Counted from the first letter of the stretch, positions 48,372 to 62,100 are shown. The stretch is 64,000 nt of DNA from Macrostomum hystrix (GCA_950097015.1 CATNEN010000033.1:1426001-1490000), one strand, 5' to 3'. Numbers and translations: made by a program. Notes: a model not told the origin generated them from the sequence alone.

Positions 48372-50701
48372 ACTTCCAACAAGAATATGGATTTTTTTAC
48401 TTCAAACCTAAGCTAGGCCTACAGATTTTCTATTTAAGATATGATGATAAATCAAAAGCCAAGTTATAGAAAACAGTTAGGCCTACATCTTTCTAAAAGT
48501 ATCTGCTTTTGCTATTTTATAAACTAGAAAAAAGTTATTCCTGCTTTTTATCTAAAACCGAACAATGATTTTCATGTATCTTCAAACCAAACAGAGAATT
48601 TGATGTTTGGTTTTACAATTTGAGTGAGTGGTTTAATCTTAATTTTAAGGAGTGAACTATCATGAATTATGTAATTTGAAATCATTTTTCATGCTCTATA
48701 AATAACTATATTTATGGTCATTTAATTGGCAAGCAACCACATACAATCTTCATCTAAAGGACATACAGAAAAAATGTTGTTAAAAAGTATGCTTTTGCAA
48801 TAAAAAATTCTACTGAAACATCAATATCTTTCTTTCCTCTTAATGCTTCATTGCACATCATGCCTCAGCTTGTAGATAATTTCTTCAACTTTCAAATTAG
48901 TTGTTCTGTGAAACACAATAGGCCTAGCTTGTTTCTGTCTTGCACAAGACCAAGGAAGAAGTCAAAATTCTTGTTCGTTTTTTAAAGATATACTGTTCGG
49001 TTAATGATACATTACCCTAACAAATTAGCCAATTAAAAAGATTTAGCTGCTAGGCAAAAATAGTTTTTTAGGAGACCTAGTTTTTTATATACAGGCCTAT
49101 GCTAGGCCTACACAAAAAATATACACATTCAAGAAAAAAGTTTCTTGTTTTAATGCATAAAATAGGCCCTAGTCATTTATTTATTCTTACTCTTTTGGGT
49201 AGCCAGGGTGAAGCACCCAAATATACCATGTCAAGTGTAAAATGATAATAAAAACGCAATCAAATACAAGCAATTTTCGTTTTATTTGGTAAATTGGCCT
49301 AGTGATAGGCCTACATCTTAACTCAGTCTGACAACGAATGAACTCATACGAAAAAGTCCTAACAATCAATATACAGCACATACCTATTATTTATTTATGA
49401 TTAAACGAGCAGGACCTAAAATGATATCGGGACCTAGTTAGCTAGGCTAGGCTGCAGATGATATAAGTGCTACAATTTTGCCATATAATATTTTAGCAAA
49501 TCTGTGCCACGTTCATAAGTAAGTGTAAGCATAGAGGATTTAAACTATCTGAGTTTAATTTGAATAGATTAACTGATAATTTAATATAATTTCACGACAA
49601 TTGAACAGCCTTATATAAAGCAATATGCAAAAATGCATAAAATATCAATATTTTTTTATCATCAATCTTATAATCAAGTTCTCATCCTTGGAGCTTGTTG
49701 CACAATGTTGCACAATTACCAATTTTAAAATGTTTTACTTTAGGTTTGACCATTTGAATCTCCAGCAACCTAATTGTTACTTTAAACAAATATAAGGAAA
49801 ATGGACTAAATTTGTAAGACATCTACAAGAAACGAATAAAACAAATATATCAACAGAAAAAGACAGTCATCGTTTTTTCGGAAACTGATTCGCATTAGTA
49901 GTCTTTTAGCAAAGTAACGATTGATAAGGTTGACAGATTTTCTATTGAATTTGAGGTAAGGATTTCGAAAAGTGATACACATCAGTCATAAAATAAATAT
50001 GCGCCTCCTAGTTCTGCTTTCTGAAGCGACCATCAAATTTCATGAAAATAGTGCAATTTTCTGAATTCGAAATTTCTGTCGAATTTTTTATGTATGGAAC
50101 ATTTGGGTTGCTAATATACAGCCTCTAAACGGCTCTTCACTTAGTACAAAAACTACTAAAGCTTACTACGATGCAGTTTACTACGAGTGGTCCTAGATAT
50201 GTATACGCCGAGTATACGCCGTAGCTAGTATACGCCGTTGTGTATACTAGCGGGCAAGAACAGAATGAAATAACGTATTTTTAACAGAGCACTCCTAATC
50301 ACTTATAAATTAACCGGCGCTTGTTATCCATTACACTCTCTAACGGAACATGCGGTATCAGCACACGGCAGACATACTCGTATTTTCATGAGAACTTTAA
50401 ATACCAACTGTGAAATAAAAATTTTAGGAGGCTATATGCTGCATGCTTCAATATTATCTCATGAGAATACGCTCGTCAGCTTCTATTGGTTTGTCGCCTT
50501 CAATGTCAGGCTTGATCGGTGGCATGGCATCGGAGAGCATAAGAACAATGCTGGCCGATTGTACTATGGACGCATAGCATATTGTATGATTGAGTGCAGC
50601 TATTCATTCAGCAATTAATTGAACAGCTAGCAGTAATTGCAACCAGCATTAAGCAGAAAAAATCATAGTTGACGAATTATAGCTGAATAAATAATAATCA
50701 G
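48372..50701. other. AT-rich spacer without recognised gene
   Basis: No coding motif. A cluster of TATACGCCG occurs three times at about 50200-50242. The short open frames here have no codon-use or motif support. Confidence 0.4.
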
Positions 50702-52360
50702 CTACTTCTTGCTCGATGCAGCACTGCTTTCAGTCGGGTGAATGCCATTGAACACTGAGCCTATGTACACAATCGCGTAGCCTGAAGTTTTCGCCTTGGC
50801 CAGGCTGAGCCAGTAGCAGTCGGACATAAAGCTGAGCACATCGCCGGAGCCAAGACGCCGGGTCTGGTTGCGGTAGTCCGGCTGGCCGACCTCGGCGGGG
50901 CAGCACTCAGGCTTCAGCGCCAAGCTGACGGACACCTCGCCGTACAATGAGAAAGCAAAGGCAAGCCCGCGAACTGTCTCCAAGTCGCCCAGCGGTACGC
51001 TTTCATCGGCAGGCAGGCCGTCACCCAAGAAGATGAACTGCCTGGCGAACACGTCCTCGGCCAATTCCGGCACGTGGTTCGGCCGGCGTACGGCTTGCCG
51101 CAGCAGCCGAATGGCCGGCAGGTGGCCGAACAGCCAGGCGATGGCGCGGCCTGGCGGCGGGGACTTGGCAGCTGTGCCGTCGGTCTGTATTTTTATGAAC
51201 AGTGAGTCTTATAGAACGCGTTAGGGGAGTGATTGGCAGACAAGTCTGCAGCGTTTGCCTTTCGCACCAAGGTCCCTGAGCTCGATTCCAAATTCTGTTT
51301 AGGCGCATGCAGCCGCAGAAAAAAAGGCTAGGCGGCTTGTCATGCAATTCACGCACTTGAGGGTTAACCTCCAAGGCACAGTGAGAGTGTACACTGCCTG
51401 ACGATGATAAAGTCAGTGCGGATGTACACACCTGCGTACAGTATCAGCTGTGTGCGTGTGCTCCAAGGACTAAATTGAACTAACTACAACTAACTGCTAG
51501 CGGTCCTTGGTGTGCGCAGGCACCAGCGGAATAGGCAGAATTACTGAAATAACATGCCGAGCCCACAGCCCACTGGAAATGTAGTTATTTTCGACAGTTT
51601 GAACGCCCTGAAACTATTAAAAATGCCGCATTTGTACATGTTCCAAATGAAAACATTGAGACACCACGCCAATGCCTTTTCAACAACAACAAAGGCTTAC
51701 ACCATCAAGGAACAGACGCTCCACACTGCCCGCCGACTCGCCCGCAGCCGTCGCCTCAGGTGGCCACAGGAGGCTCAACCGGTTGGATCCGGCGGTCACC
51801 GCCTCCCAGTCAGTAGCGAGGATGTCACTGAGCTCTTGGAAGCTCAAATCCGGCTGGCTGTTGTTGGCGTAAGCGAATGGGGTCACCATGCGGCTGTAGA
51901 GACGCTCGAAGCCGTTGCGTATCGATTCGCCGGAGCGCGCCACCGCCACTTGCAGCTTGCCGCAGGGACAGCAGCGCAGCGGCCGTTTGTACAGCGGATT
52001 CGGCACGAGGCACTGCTCACGCTCCCTGGCTTGCAGCAGCTCGGACTTGTGCAGGCCCAGGCTGACAGTGGCCTGGCGCACCAGGTGGTTTAGCTGCAGC
52101 TCAGCCCTAGAGAATTCGTTGGAGTTCTGCATAAGCTGCCACAGAGCCGGGTACTGGCCGAATAGCAGGGTGCAACAGACGCTGGTCAGGGCGTACAAGA
52201 GGGCGGCCTTGGCTGCCAGCGAGGCCACACGGCGTACTCGACTGCGACTGCGCCGCCGAATTTCGTCAGCGAGATCTGACGCAGCCGTGTGGGAATCATT
52301 CAGTAGCAATCTGACGTGCTCAGATGCTAGAATTCTACTCACGGTATCTCCTGTGGACAT
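50702..52360 (-). CDS. Unrecognised membrane-anchored protein with Cys cluster and cupin-like C-terminus
   Basis: Two exons, 51701-52360 and 50702-51184, phase 0 (donor GTAAGC, acceptor ATACAG), 380 residues. A basic N-terminus (RRRSRSRVRR, residues 36-44) precedes one hydrophobic helix at about residues 45-68, which suggests a type II membrane protein. A Cys cluster (RCCPCGKL, near residue 130) follows, then a long soluble region. The C-terminal part reads VSVSLALKPECCPAE, then LGSGDVLSFMSDCYWLSL. The GDVL pattern with the beta-rich context recalls cupin/JmjC-like folds, but no metal-binding HxD is visible, so this is only a suggestion. High GC in both exons and intact splice sites support a real gene. 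I cannot name the family. Confidence 0.72.
51215..51300 (+). mobile_element. tRNA-like SINE head, second family
   Basis: GTTTGCCTTTCGCACCAAGG followed by a B-box-like GAGCTCGATTCC (51278-51289). It resembles the minus-strand head at 61140-61204 (TTTGCCTCTTGCACCA...AAGTTCGATTCC). The downstream body to about 51460 is not clearly shared. It lies in the intron 51185-51700. Confidence 0.5.
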
Positions 52361-54365
52361 TTTCGTACGCTCTCACAGAAGACACAAAAACTCGAGGTTT
52401 ATTTTATAGATAAAATTCTAATCTGAGGTGGCTGGAGCCCGAAGTGAGCTAGTTCTCTATTGTTCCATTGCTCACCGGGCTCACTCCAGAGAGAAGCCTT
52501 CCTAGTGTGCTCAAACTTGCACAATAATAGCCACTGAGTGCCTGAGCTGAATGCATCACAAAAGAGTCTGGAGTGCACTGGCTGCAAATCCTAAACACAA
52601 AAAGCACGCGTGAACAAGCATGAGAGCATTGTTTGACTGATAGGCTGCATCATCATGGACCTCTATAGCTAGCAGCTGAACAGGAAGCTGACTATTTTAC
52701 TATTGGCTATTGCTTTAAATTCCACTAAAGACCAGTTGATTTTTCGTATTTACCTTAGATACACACAGTATTTGTAAATATAACCCAAGTAAACCCCCCT
52801 GATAAAAAATAGAAATTTTCTAATTTGGATAAAGGTTTGTAAGCACGAGTATATGCTACAGAGCTTTGATCAATCCAATAAACTGATAGAGTGCTGAGTC
52901 AGTAAAAATAATGTGTGTATATATAAAATTTTATCGACGAGTATTTGCAAAAGAGTCAGTCATGTTTATAACAGTTTAGGAATTGCCATATTTATAGTCA
53001 AATCGATTGACGATAAATCAAATTAAATATTTAGCAGGATAAAAAACAGCAAAAGTATATGGGACAGATGGAAGACAGAAGCGGAACAAGGTGGAATACG
53101 CGTTAAGGGATAATAACGGTACAGTTTGTGACGGAAATCAAGATGCTTTAGAAAGTGTAAAAATAACTCCAAAGGTGGAAGAGTTGACAGGCATTGCAAA
53201 AACAGAGCTAAAATATTGGAAAGGTTGCTGAAAGAAATAAAATAGACACGTTTATTATACTGTCGCGTGTTGATTAATTTTGCACACGAAGGAGGGGCAA
53301 GAATAAACAAAGACAAAAGACAAGGACTTTAATCAAATTAGATTGGAATACTTTTTAACAATAGAACAATTAAAATATTCAGAAATCGAACTTAAACACA
53401 AGCCTAGATGTGAAAATGTCCTACAAAATCGGTCTTGATTGCATTATCAATAATATCATGGATAGATTAAAAACAATAAATCATGATAGTCCGCGGCAGG
53501 GGTGACCTGCTACATGGCATGTTTGTTTGATCGACCGTGGATCGAAAATTTTTAATGAATAATTGCACAAAATAGGACTGCAGGTAGTAATCTAGCGACT
53601 GTTATAAGGAGGCGGTAAATCAGAAGGTTAGTGAATATAATTATCGGAAAAAATGTGCAGAAAAAAGAAAAGTATAAAAGCATTTCAACAAGAAATTGGT
53701 TCTTAAATCCATTTGTTTGTTTCTAGTTCGTTTGGATCTGGTTTGTTTCTAAATAATTGCCAATAATGAAAACTTGATATTATGACAAAATTAAGTAAAT
53801 ACAACACTGAATACGAATAAGAAAATGTCATAATAATTGTGCATTTTACTGTTTAAGTACTGAAACATACCAAACTGTTAGTTTGCATTATTGAGAACTC
53901 ACATCTCACAAAAAAGTTATTTTTTTCCTTCAAGTGACTTTGAATTAAGGGGCGTGTCTCAGTTCTTAAGAGGTCTCATCGTCTTTAAATAGAATCAATG
54001 TACGCACACGAATCTGTCAATAAGTCTTAAGCGGGGCGAAGAAGTGAGAGAGTAGGAACCGTGCCTGCTAGATTCTATTTTTAGAATCAATGTACACGCG
54101 CCAGCCAGTAAATCCCCCTTACGAGTACGAATAAGAGTAGGCTTTGGCTTCTATTTTTAGAAAAGTATAATAAGTGTGCATGTACGCTTGTATGTGCCTG
54201 TTTTGGATTTTGGAATCAGAAAGTAAATATATAACTGATAAGAATATACGAACCCAATGGACTCGTTCTGGTATAATCCACTCATATAAACAAAGAAAAT
54301 TAATAAAGCTACTATAGCTTAAAAAGCTACTGATTGCCAAGGTCGAGAAATCAAGACAAAAGGGT
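52361..54365. other. Intergenic spacer
   Basis: AT-rich with no recognisable coding sequence. Near 53990 and 54085 the phrase TAGAATCAATGTAC occurs twice, a short local duplication. The promoter of the minus-strand gene at 50702-52360 is expected at the left edge. Confidence 0.4.
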
Positions 54366-57300
54366 TTAGTCTGAATGCTTGTGAGTGCTAACTGTGCTAT
54401 TTTTACAATTGTTATTGTTATTGTTGCCAACTGTCTTCTTGGATTCTTGGTCATCAAATTCGCGAGTGTCTTCAAGCTCGCGTTGATTTCCGGTGGCCAC
54501 TCGAATCAGCAGCAGAATGATAAACTGTAAAAATATTTACAATTAAAAAATACTAAACCAAAATTGCACATGAGAAATGATGTTTTGAAATAGGGCTTCA
54601 ATTTTCCGGGAAAAGTTTCGGATTTAGGAGGGTTTACGTTTCGGTGAGAATTGCCTTGTGAATGGTGTCAATGAGGCCTAGTGCAGTTCCTGAGGTTCAG
54701 TGGAATTCCTGAGGTTCAGTGGAATTCCTGAGGTTCAGTGGAATTCCTGAGGTTCGGTGGAATTCCCGAGGTTCAGTGGAATTCCTGAGGTTCGGTGGAA
54801 TTCCTGAGGTTCAGTGGAATTCCTGAGGTTCAGTGGAATTCCTGAGGTTCAGGTGGAATTCCTGAGGTTCAGTGGAATTCCTGAGGTTCGGTGGAATTCC
54901 TGAGGTTCAGTGGAATTCCTGAGGTTCGGTGGAATTCCCGAGGTTCAGTGGAATTCCTGAGGTTCAGTGGAATTCCTGAGGTTCAGTGGAATTCCTGAGG
55001 TACAGTGGAATTCCTGAGGTTCAGTGGAATTCCTGAGGTTCAGTGGAATTCCTGAGGTTCAGTGGAATTCCTGAGGTTCGGTAAAATTCCTGAGGTTCAG
55101 TGGAATTCCTGAGGTTCGGTGGAATTCCCGAGGTTCAGTGGAATTCCTGAGGTTCGGTGGAATTCCTGAGGTTCAGTGGAATTCCTGAGGTTCAGTGGAA
55201 TTCCTGAGGTTCGGTAAAATTCCTGAGGTTCAGTGGAATTCCTGAGGTTCAGTGGAATTCCTGAGGTTCGGTGGAATTCCCGAGGTTCAGTGGAATTCCT
55301 GAGGTTCGGTGGAATGGAGACTCACATAGAACCAGTAGATGTGCAGCAATTGTAGGGCCAGCAGCATGCAGTTAAAAAACAGCACAAGCTTGTGCTCGCT
55401 GTGCCTGTGATGAATGTACATACCCCAGGTGCTGGTGTACAACACCTTCGTCGGGTACCAGTAGAGACGGAACCAGGCCCTGCGAATGAAAAATATAAAT
55501 GAATTCAACCTTTGAAGCACTGCATTGAAGATTGGACCAAAAGTCAAGTCACAGAAGGGAGTGTCTTGACTCAACTAAGTCATCCTGTGGGTAAAGCATG
55601 CAAAAACTGATAAGAAAACCTTTGGAATTCATTTTTAGTTTTATTCAACAGTCAAGACTGCTGAGTTTATCTGAGGGTTTGACATAAAAAATGACACCAG
55701 ACACAGGCAATGTTTGTATGCGTGCAATATGCAATGCCTTACAGGCCTACCGAGTACCAGAGGACCTGCAGCTTGAAACCACAACCTTGACCGATTTGAC
55801 CGATTTGAACCTTGACTTTAAGTTGAGCAATTAACTACAGCTCCACGCTTCCACTGCTCACTCACCAGCTCAGGCTGAATAAAACAAAGCCCACATTGGC
55901 CATCCATTCGTGTAGTAGCCACTCCCTTTTAGCGCGATCCTTCAGGTACACCTGCACTTTAGTGAATTCCAGCAGAATGTCGCTTAGATCGTGAAGAAGC
56001 AGCACTAGAGCTCCGATTTTGTAGTACCTGCAGTTTCAACGCGTGTGAGGGGTTTAGCAGCAGCGACTGGAACCAACTGTAACCAGATTGCTCCTAACCT
56101 TACTGAAGCCCTAACCCAAAAACCCGCGTCACACCGCGCCTAGCCTACAGGCAACCACCTCACACCATTCCTAACCCACAGACACCCACCTCACACCATT
56201 CCTAACCCACAGACATCCACCTCACACCATTCCTAACCCACAGACAACCACCTCACACCATTCCTAAACCACAGGCAACCACCTCACACCATTCCTAAAC
56301 CACAGGCAACCACCTCACACCATTCCTAACCCACAGACAACCACCTCACACCATTCCTAAACCACAGACACCCACCTCACACCATTCCTAACCCACAGAC
56401 ACCCATCTCACACCATTCCTAACCCACAGACACCCACCTCACACCATTCCTTACCCACAGACACCCACCTCACACCATTCCTAACCCAGAGGCACACATC
56501 TTAGCACCCGTTTTGACCAAATCGTTCCAGAATGTTGACTAAATGACAGCTTCAATCTTACCTGACTAAGAAGGAGAACTCTAAAAGAAAAATGGTGAGC
56601 CCGTGATGCAAAAGCATCATTATTGAGTCTTTGCGCCAAACGTCCATGTACAGTGTGCCAAAAATAGAATGCACATAGAATCCCAGCTGCAGCATGTACA
56701 TCCAGTAGATATCGCTGGGCACTGGCTGCTTCAGTTGGGCGTCTGCAAAATGCAGTTTCAAAAAATTCAAATCGACATTTCTTAGAAGCCAATTAGATTG
56801 ATTCGATCCCCTGCCGCATCGCTTTTCCAATGTTGTGGTTCAATTTCCTCGTGAGTCTTATTGATCTCACAATCTCATCTCAGTCTAAACTCCACATCTC
56901 TCCAATATATTATCTCTCCCTACGTCCCATCTGTGCGTCCCGCAACTGTCTCAATGCTTCAGACTTACCACCAAAAACGAAGTCCTTAAAAATGTCCAAC
57001 GGGTTCTGCAGAAATGTGTACCTGCCACTTAGCACTACAACATACAAGGACTGCATCCACAGACTGGAATAGGTTAGCAATTTCCACAGCGATTCTGGCC
57101 ACTTTGATCGGTGAGTTGAGGCCACTTGAAGTACATCAGCTAGTGGCTGAGGGAACAAAAGCAAATTCCAACAGTTGTATAGATTTATTAATGAGACACA
57201 TGATATGCAAAGTTCAAGGAATTTTCTCAAAGTGAAAAAAGAAACTTACAGCGAAGATGAGATTGGTAGACAGAAATCGCAGCACTGTGAAGATTAATGC

Positions 57301-57471
57301 AATTAGCAGCACAGTAAAGACATCGAGCAGCTTGATAGAAAAAATCATGCTTAATGCAAAGCTCATGTCAAATGGCTTGTCAGTAGTTAAACAGAGTTCA
57401 TTGAATGAAGTAAAAACTCTTTGGAAGAACTCAGAAACAGTTGGTTGCACATATTGCTGCTTGGAAAGCAT
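54366..57471 (-). CDS. CERS1: Ceramide synthase, CERS1-like
   Basis: N-acylates sphingoid bases with fatty acyl-CoA in the ER membrane. Six exons: 57250-57471, 56969-57146, 56562-56742, 55866-56027, 55326-55479, 54366-54524. All phases agree, giving 351 residues (human CERS1 350). Several hydrophobic segments form a TLC domain. Motifs are YMDVWRKDSIMMLLHHGLT and the Lag1p motif LHDLSDILLEFTK, with the key HH and DD-type acidic residues present, then WFRLYWYPTKVLY. The C-terminal tail is acidic and Asn-rich (ELEDTREFDDQESKK). There is no homeobox-like insert, so it groups with CERS1 over CERS2-6. Two introns hold minisatellites (54672-55314, 56145-56490). The gene looks complete and functional. 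Confidence 0.95.
54672..55314. repeat. 19-bp minisatellite in the last CERS intron
   Basis: About 34 copies of TTCAGTGGAATTCCTGAGG with TTCGGTGG, TTCGGTAAA and CCCGAGG variants repeated in the same order, so blocks of several units have been duplicated. It begins about ten bases after the minus-strand donor at 55325 and fills most of the intron. Confidence 0.97.
56145..56490. repeat. 31-bp minisatellite in a CERS intron
   Basis: About 11 copies of a 31-bp unit containing CACCTCACACCATTCCTAAC and CCACAGACA. It lies in the intron 56028-56561. Confidence 0.96.
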
Positions 57472-59102
57472 TCTTCAATTTGTTAGCAAGCCAAATCAAC
57501 AATACTCTGGAAATGTAAGATTTAACAACTCAATAACAAATGGAACTGTCCTAAGGATGTATTTGTTTGGAGGCAATGGACTCCATACATTTTGGTTCCA
57601 GTTTATACTTTTTGGTATAGCTTCTAGGATAGGGTGCCTTTTTGGTTCAATGCATTTTTCCCAGCGTAATATTTTGTTGTATTTCATATTTGTAAAACTA
57701 TATGTAGTAGTATAAGGTGTACTATGAAACCACATTTTCTGAGAACTGTGGCTTTTTTCTTTCTGCAGGTTGCACTGCTAAAGTCAAATGGCAAGCAGTG
57801 AAGCTATAATCAAATTATGGCAGGCCTTGAAGCTGGTGGTACTTCTCTCTGCTTACACCACTTACACATTTTCAATGTTGCCATAGCTGACAATGATCAC
57901 ATTGAAGACCCTCTTGTCCAGGACAAAATGATTGCTGGCAGACAAGACATTGATTACACAAATATAGTAAAATCAAATTTTCAATGTAAACTTATAGACT
58001 TATCTAATTAGGGGCCTACTGCTATCAAATCAAATATGAATATATGCAATGCAGCAAATTTTTCATATTGACCACATGGTATTGAAACAAAATCCCCACT
58101 CCAAGGGCTATACCAAAAAGCACTGACAGGTACCTAAATACATGGTACTAAAATGCACATGTACCTAAATGCATGGCACTGTAGCAACAGAGTCCAGTTT
58201 TTTGGTTAACATTTGTACACATTTTCACAAAGCATTTTTAAACAAAAAATACTTTTATTTATTATTTATAATGTATACTAATCTTTCATGTTTATTAGCT
58301 ACTATCCTCTTGTGACATGACATTCGTATGTTCTTAAGTGTTTTCCTTATAAATAATTTAAAAACCGCAACCTATCAAAAACATTGCAGTGGCATGAGCT
58401 GTTAAAAAATAGTCTGAACGAATTATAACTTCAGCAAGGATTTTAGTCACATAAAAAGAACTTCAAAAGAGATTGTCCTTGAATGCTGAAATTTACAGCA
58501 CTCTGCAACGCCCTATCTCTCCCTCCTTTTAACACAAGTGAACAACAGTTTCAAGGTATTTATTGGGTTATACACTGATACTGATAGTGATAGCTACAGG
58601 TTGCAGTCACATCTGAGTTTATTGTACAGTAAGGAAATATCCTCAAAGGTGGGAAGTAAAAACGGCACAAATATTACTAATTTCAATTTCATAAACAGTG
58701 TATCAGTCAGTTCTGAAATATTAGAGTGGAAACAAATCAATCAATAACTTGGGTCTCAGCAGTGTTCTACGAAAAGTTTTTATTAAATCGTTGCTTTATT
58801 CATAAACATAAAAACAAACGTAATAAATAATTTTGCGACGTTATTTGGTATTATTTGAGTGGTTTGCATTGTTTAATAAATAGAGTTTACATTGAAGTTG
58901 ATATCAAAGGATCCTATTACCGACATTTCAGTTTTTTTACTTTTGCACTGTAATTGAGATAATTTAAATTAATAATGTCAAGTCATTAATTTACAATACA
59001 CTTCGAAAGAAATCGATCTCACCTCACTCATTTAGCAGTTTAGACTTGTAAAGTAAAAAAATAATCGCTTCATTTATTTAGCTTTGAAATTCTTGTCGAG
59101 TT
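57472..59102. other. Divergent intergenic region between CERS and PSMB5
   Basis: Shared 5' region of the minus-strand ceramide synthase and the plus-strand PSMB5, 1.6 kb. No coding motif is seen. Both promoters are presumably here, but no distinct element can be named. Confidence 0.4.
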
Positions 59103-62100
59103 ATGGCCCTTGAAAGTGTTTGTGGAATGAGCTTTTATTCGAAGGATAAAGAACGACCTGATATTATAAAAGAGTTAGGTACAAAGTTTTCATCTATGCT
59201 TGAAATTCCTACAGATGCAAAGGTAAATGAACTTAATGGTGTGTTCGCCAGACGTATTATATATTCTTGTTTTATTAATTTTTATATTACATGGGATGCT
59301 TGACTTTGTTGTGCTTGTCTTTGTCTAATACCATATTTTTACAATGGATAGGGGGCCTAAATGTTAGGTTTTAGGGGCTCTATGTTCTTAAGGGGACATA
59401 ATATATATATTTGTAATTATTTATATATATATATATATATATTGTTAATAATATATTGCCCTTAAAGATATATCACCTGATAAGATCACAACATGTTATA
59501 TAATTCTACCCAGAATAATCTAAGCGTAACTTATAACTTGGCAATAGTGCACTTTCATTTGCAAAATTATTTTTCAGTTTAAATTTGAAAGTTCAAAACC
59601 AGAATATATGCTAATATATGCTTTAGTCTTAGTCTATGGTCGAAATCCTTAAGCGGGTGTGTGGGATGCTCTATTATTAATTTTTTCATTAAATCTGTGC
59701 CATGCCTTTTTTTGTGCCATGCTTGAATGCTACTTGAAACGCAAGTTGTCTGTGGAAAAAATAGTTTTAAAAAATAAAAAAGGGGAGTTTATGTGGTGCA
59801 AACAGGGCTTTCGGAAACATGCTTTTCTGGATTTGCCACTACTACAATGCCCAGTGACAAGCTCTGTGTCCGCCACTAGAACACAATGATGAGTTGGCAA
59901 GTTCGGCAACCAAAGAGCTAAAAATAGACACTGTGCTCTGGCACAATCATTAGAATTGTTCAAAGCATCCAGACTCCCAATGGTATACATGTACCCCGGA
60001 AAATTCCGGCATATAGAGGGGTCAGCATACCCCGTTGGCGTACAGCTTGGCCTACACCCGCCTTGGTGTATACCTATCTCTGGCCTAATGGCGTAACTTG
60101 GTGTATCACATTAATGGCGAAACATGGAGTAAGGCATTTACAGCATAACATTGACAGCGTAATATTTCTCAAAATTGCGCCACTCTGCAACCAACATCAC
60201 ATTAATTTTCAAAAGTGCAGTACTAACAATTGCTGAAATTTTTCTTTAAGCCTTTTATTTGTTATTTAAATATACAATATTTGAAAGACAAAAATCTTCT
60301 TTAGTAAATTACATTTTTACTGTCAACACTTTGTTTAATATTGTTAACCAACAGATGTCATTTTTTTCAAATCTTTTTTTGGTTGGTCAGTCGTAAACTT
60401 AATAGACTTTATAATTCCTTTATCTGATAGACGCGTGCGAACATAAAATATACAATAAAGTTAATGTAAGTCAGTGCAAATTTTGCTAGGCATACTTTCG
60501 TGAGCGATATTAATCTGCTGGCGTACATTGGCGTACAGGAGCTAGGGAATCAAATTTCATTCCCGCATACACCAGCACTTGATACTGACACTGGCAAAGA
60601 ATCAATTTTTGTTGTTGTTATTGTTTTCTGGTTTCAAAGTTTTAAATTTAAACGAAAAATAATTTCACCAACAAAAGTGCACTATTGCCTATAACTCTTA
60701 TAGTATTGTAGCCTAGTGGTTAGGGCGTCGGACTAACGACTTGAAGGTTGGGGGTTCGATTCCTGACTCCACTGAAACAATTTGTGTCCTTTAGCAAGAC
60801 ACTTAACTCTGCATTGCTTCAGTTCACCCAGCTGTTAAATGGGTACCAGCATCAGCTGGGATAATTGAAGGTGGGTGTGGCGTCCCCCCAGTCCATGGAC
60901 TGAACAGCTGTACACAGCCTTCAGATGCCCCATGCATTAGCTGTGGCTGTGCTGTCGGCTGCACATCTGACCCAATTTGGGCAATCAATTATTTGTAATC
61001 AATTATTATTATTATTATTATATTTAACATACATCTAATACTGTGGTGGTCAGCAAACATGTAACCAGCTAGGGCTAGCATAGCTGCACTCCTAACCCCT
61101 CTCTGTGGCTGCACCCCAAATAAATGTGGCCTCGCCGTGGAATCGAACTTAGGGACTGTGGTGCAAGAGGCAAACATGATAACCGCTCTCCCACTGACCC
61201 CCCTGTCTCTCTGCGGTTCAGCTTTAAGAGGGCTTTGCGTAGTCAGTGAGACAGACATGGGACTGCTGCCCTGGACTGCTTGCATCTGTCCAGGTGCTGT
61301 GCCTCTATCTAGTGCTTCCGCTTGAGGTTGGTCACAGTGACGGGGATAGGAGTGCCGGCTTCTGGCCCCGCCAGGGTGCTGGCTGCTCATGCTTTTGCTA
61401 GCTGGTCTGCCATCTCATTCCCTGGGAAGCCAGCATGACCTGGGATCCATTTGAGCTTGACCTCGTTGGCCCACGCAAGCTCATTTAGCTGCTGCAGTTG
61501 AGGGGAAGTTGTGCAAAGTTGCACACTCTTTTTGTACCTTTCAGTTGATATATAAGTATATGCACAATGCAGCCCACAATTTTTGCTGCCAATTCATCTC
61601 TTAAACAAAAGGCCTTCAACTTTAATGCTTATATCTGCTTGTATAATTATGGTATTAATGTCAATAAATTTAATTGATTTATAATTTTTTTTGGACTTAG
61701 TATATTGTTAAATGTTAATAAAATTATAATAAAATGTTTCAAACAAAAATAGTTTGTAATAAACCTCACTGTGTACTTTATATAAAAAATAAAAGTTTTA
61801 TAATTTTTGTTTGTGTGGATGAGCCAAAACAGTTCCCATTATATACTTTGGCAATAAACTACCATAAAGTTAAAAACAATTTAAGTCGTATAGCACAAGG
61901 TTAAGGTAATTTGAAGCCTATTCACATTGTTATCAAAGCATTCTAGATCAAATGATTGAATATTCTTTTTAATGACCATAAATTTAAACATTTAATTGCT
62001 AAACATTATAAAATCTAATGTGTTAACTTGCCTTTATTTATAATTTTTCAGAAATTTCTATGTGCTGTCAATTTTCTCCTCAATTTATCAAGTAGAGTTC

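Noticed and set aside
53023-53316. 97-codon minus-strand frame rich in Leu/Phe
   Set aside because: AT-rich spacer, no splice context, no recognisable motif; hydrophobicity follows from base composition.
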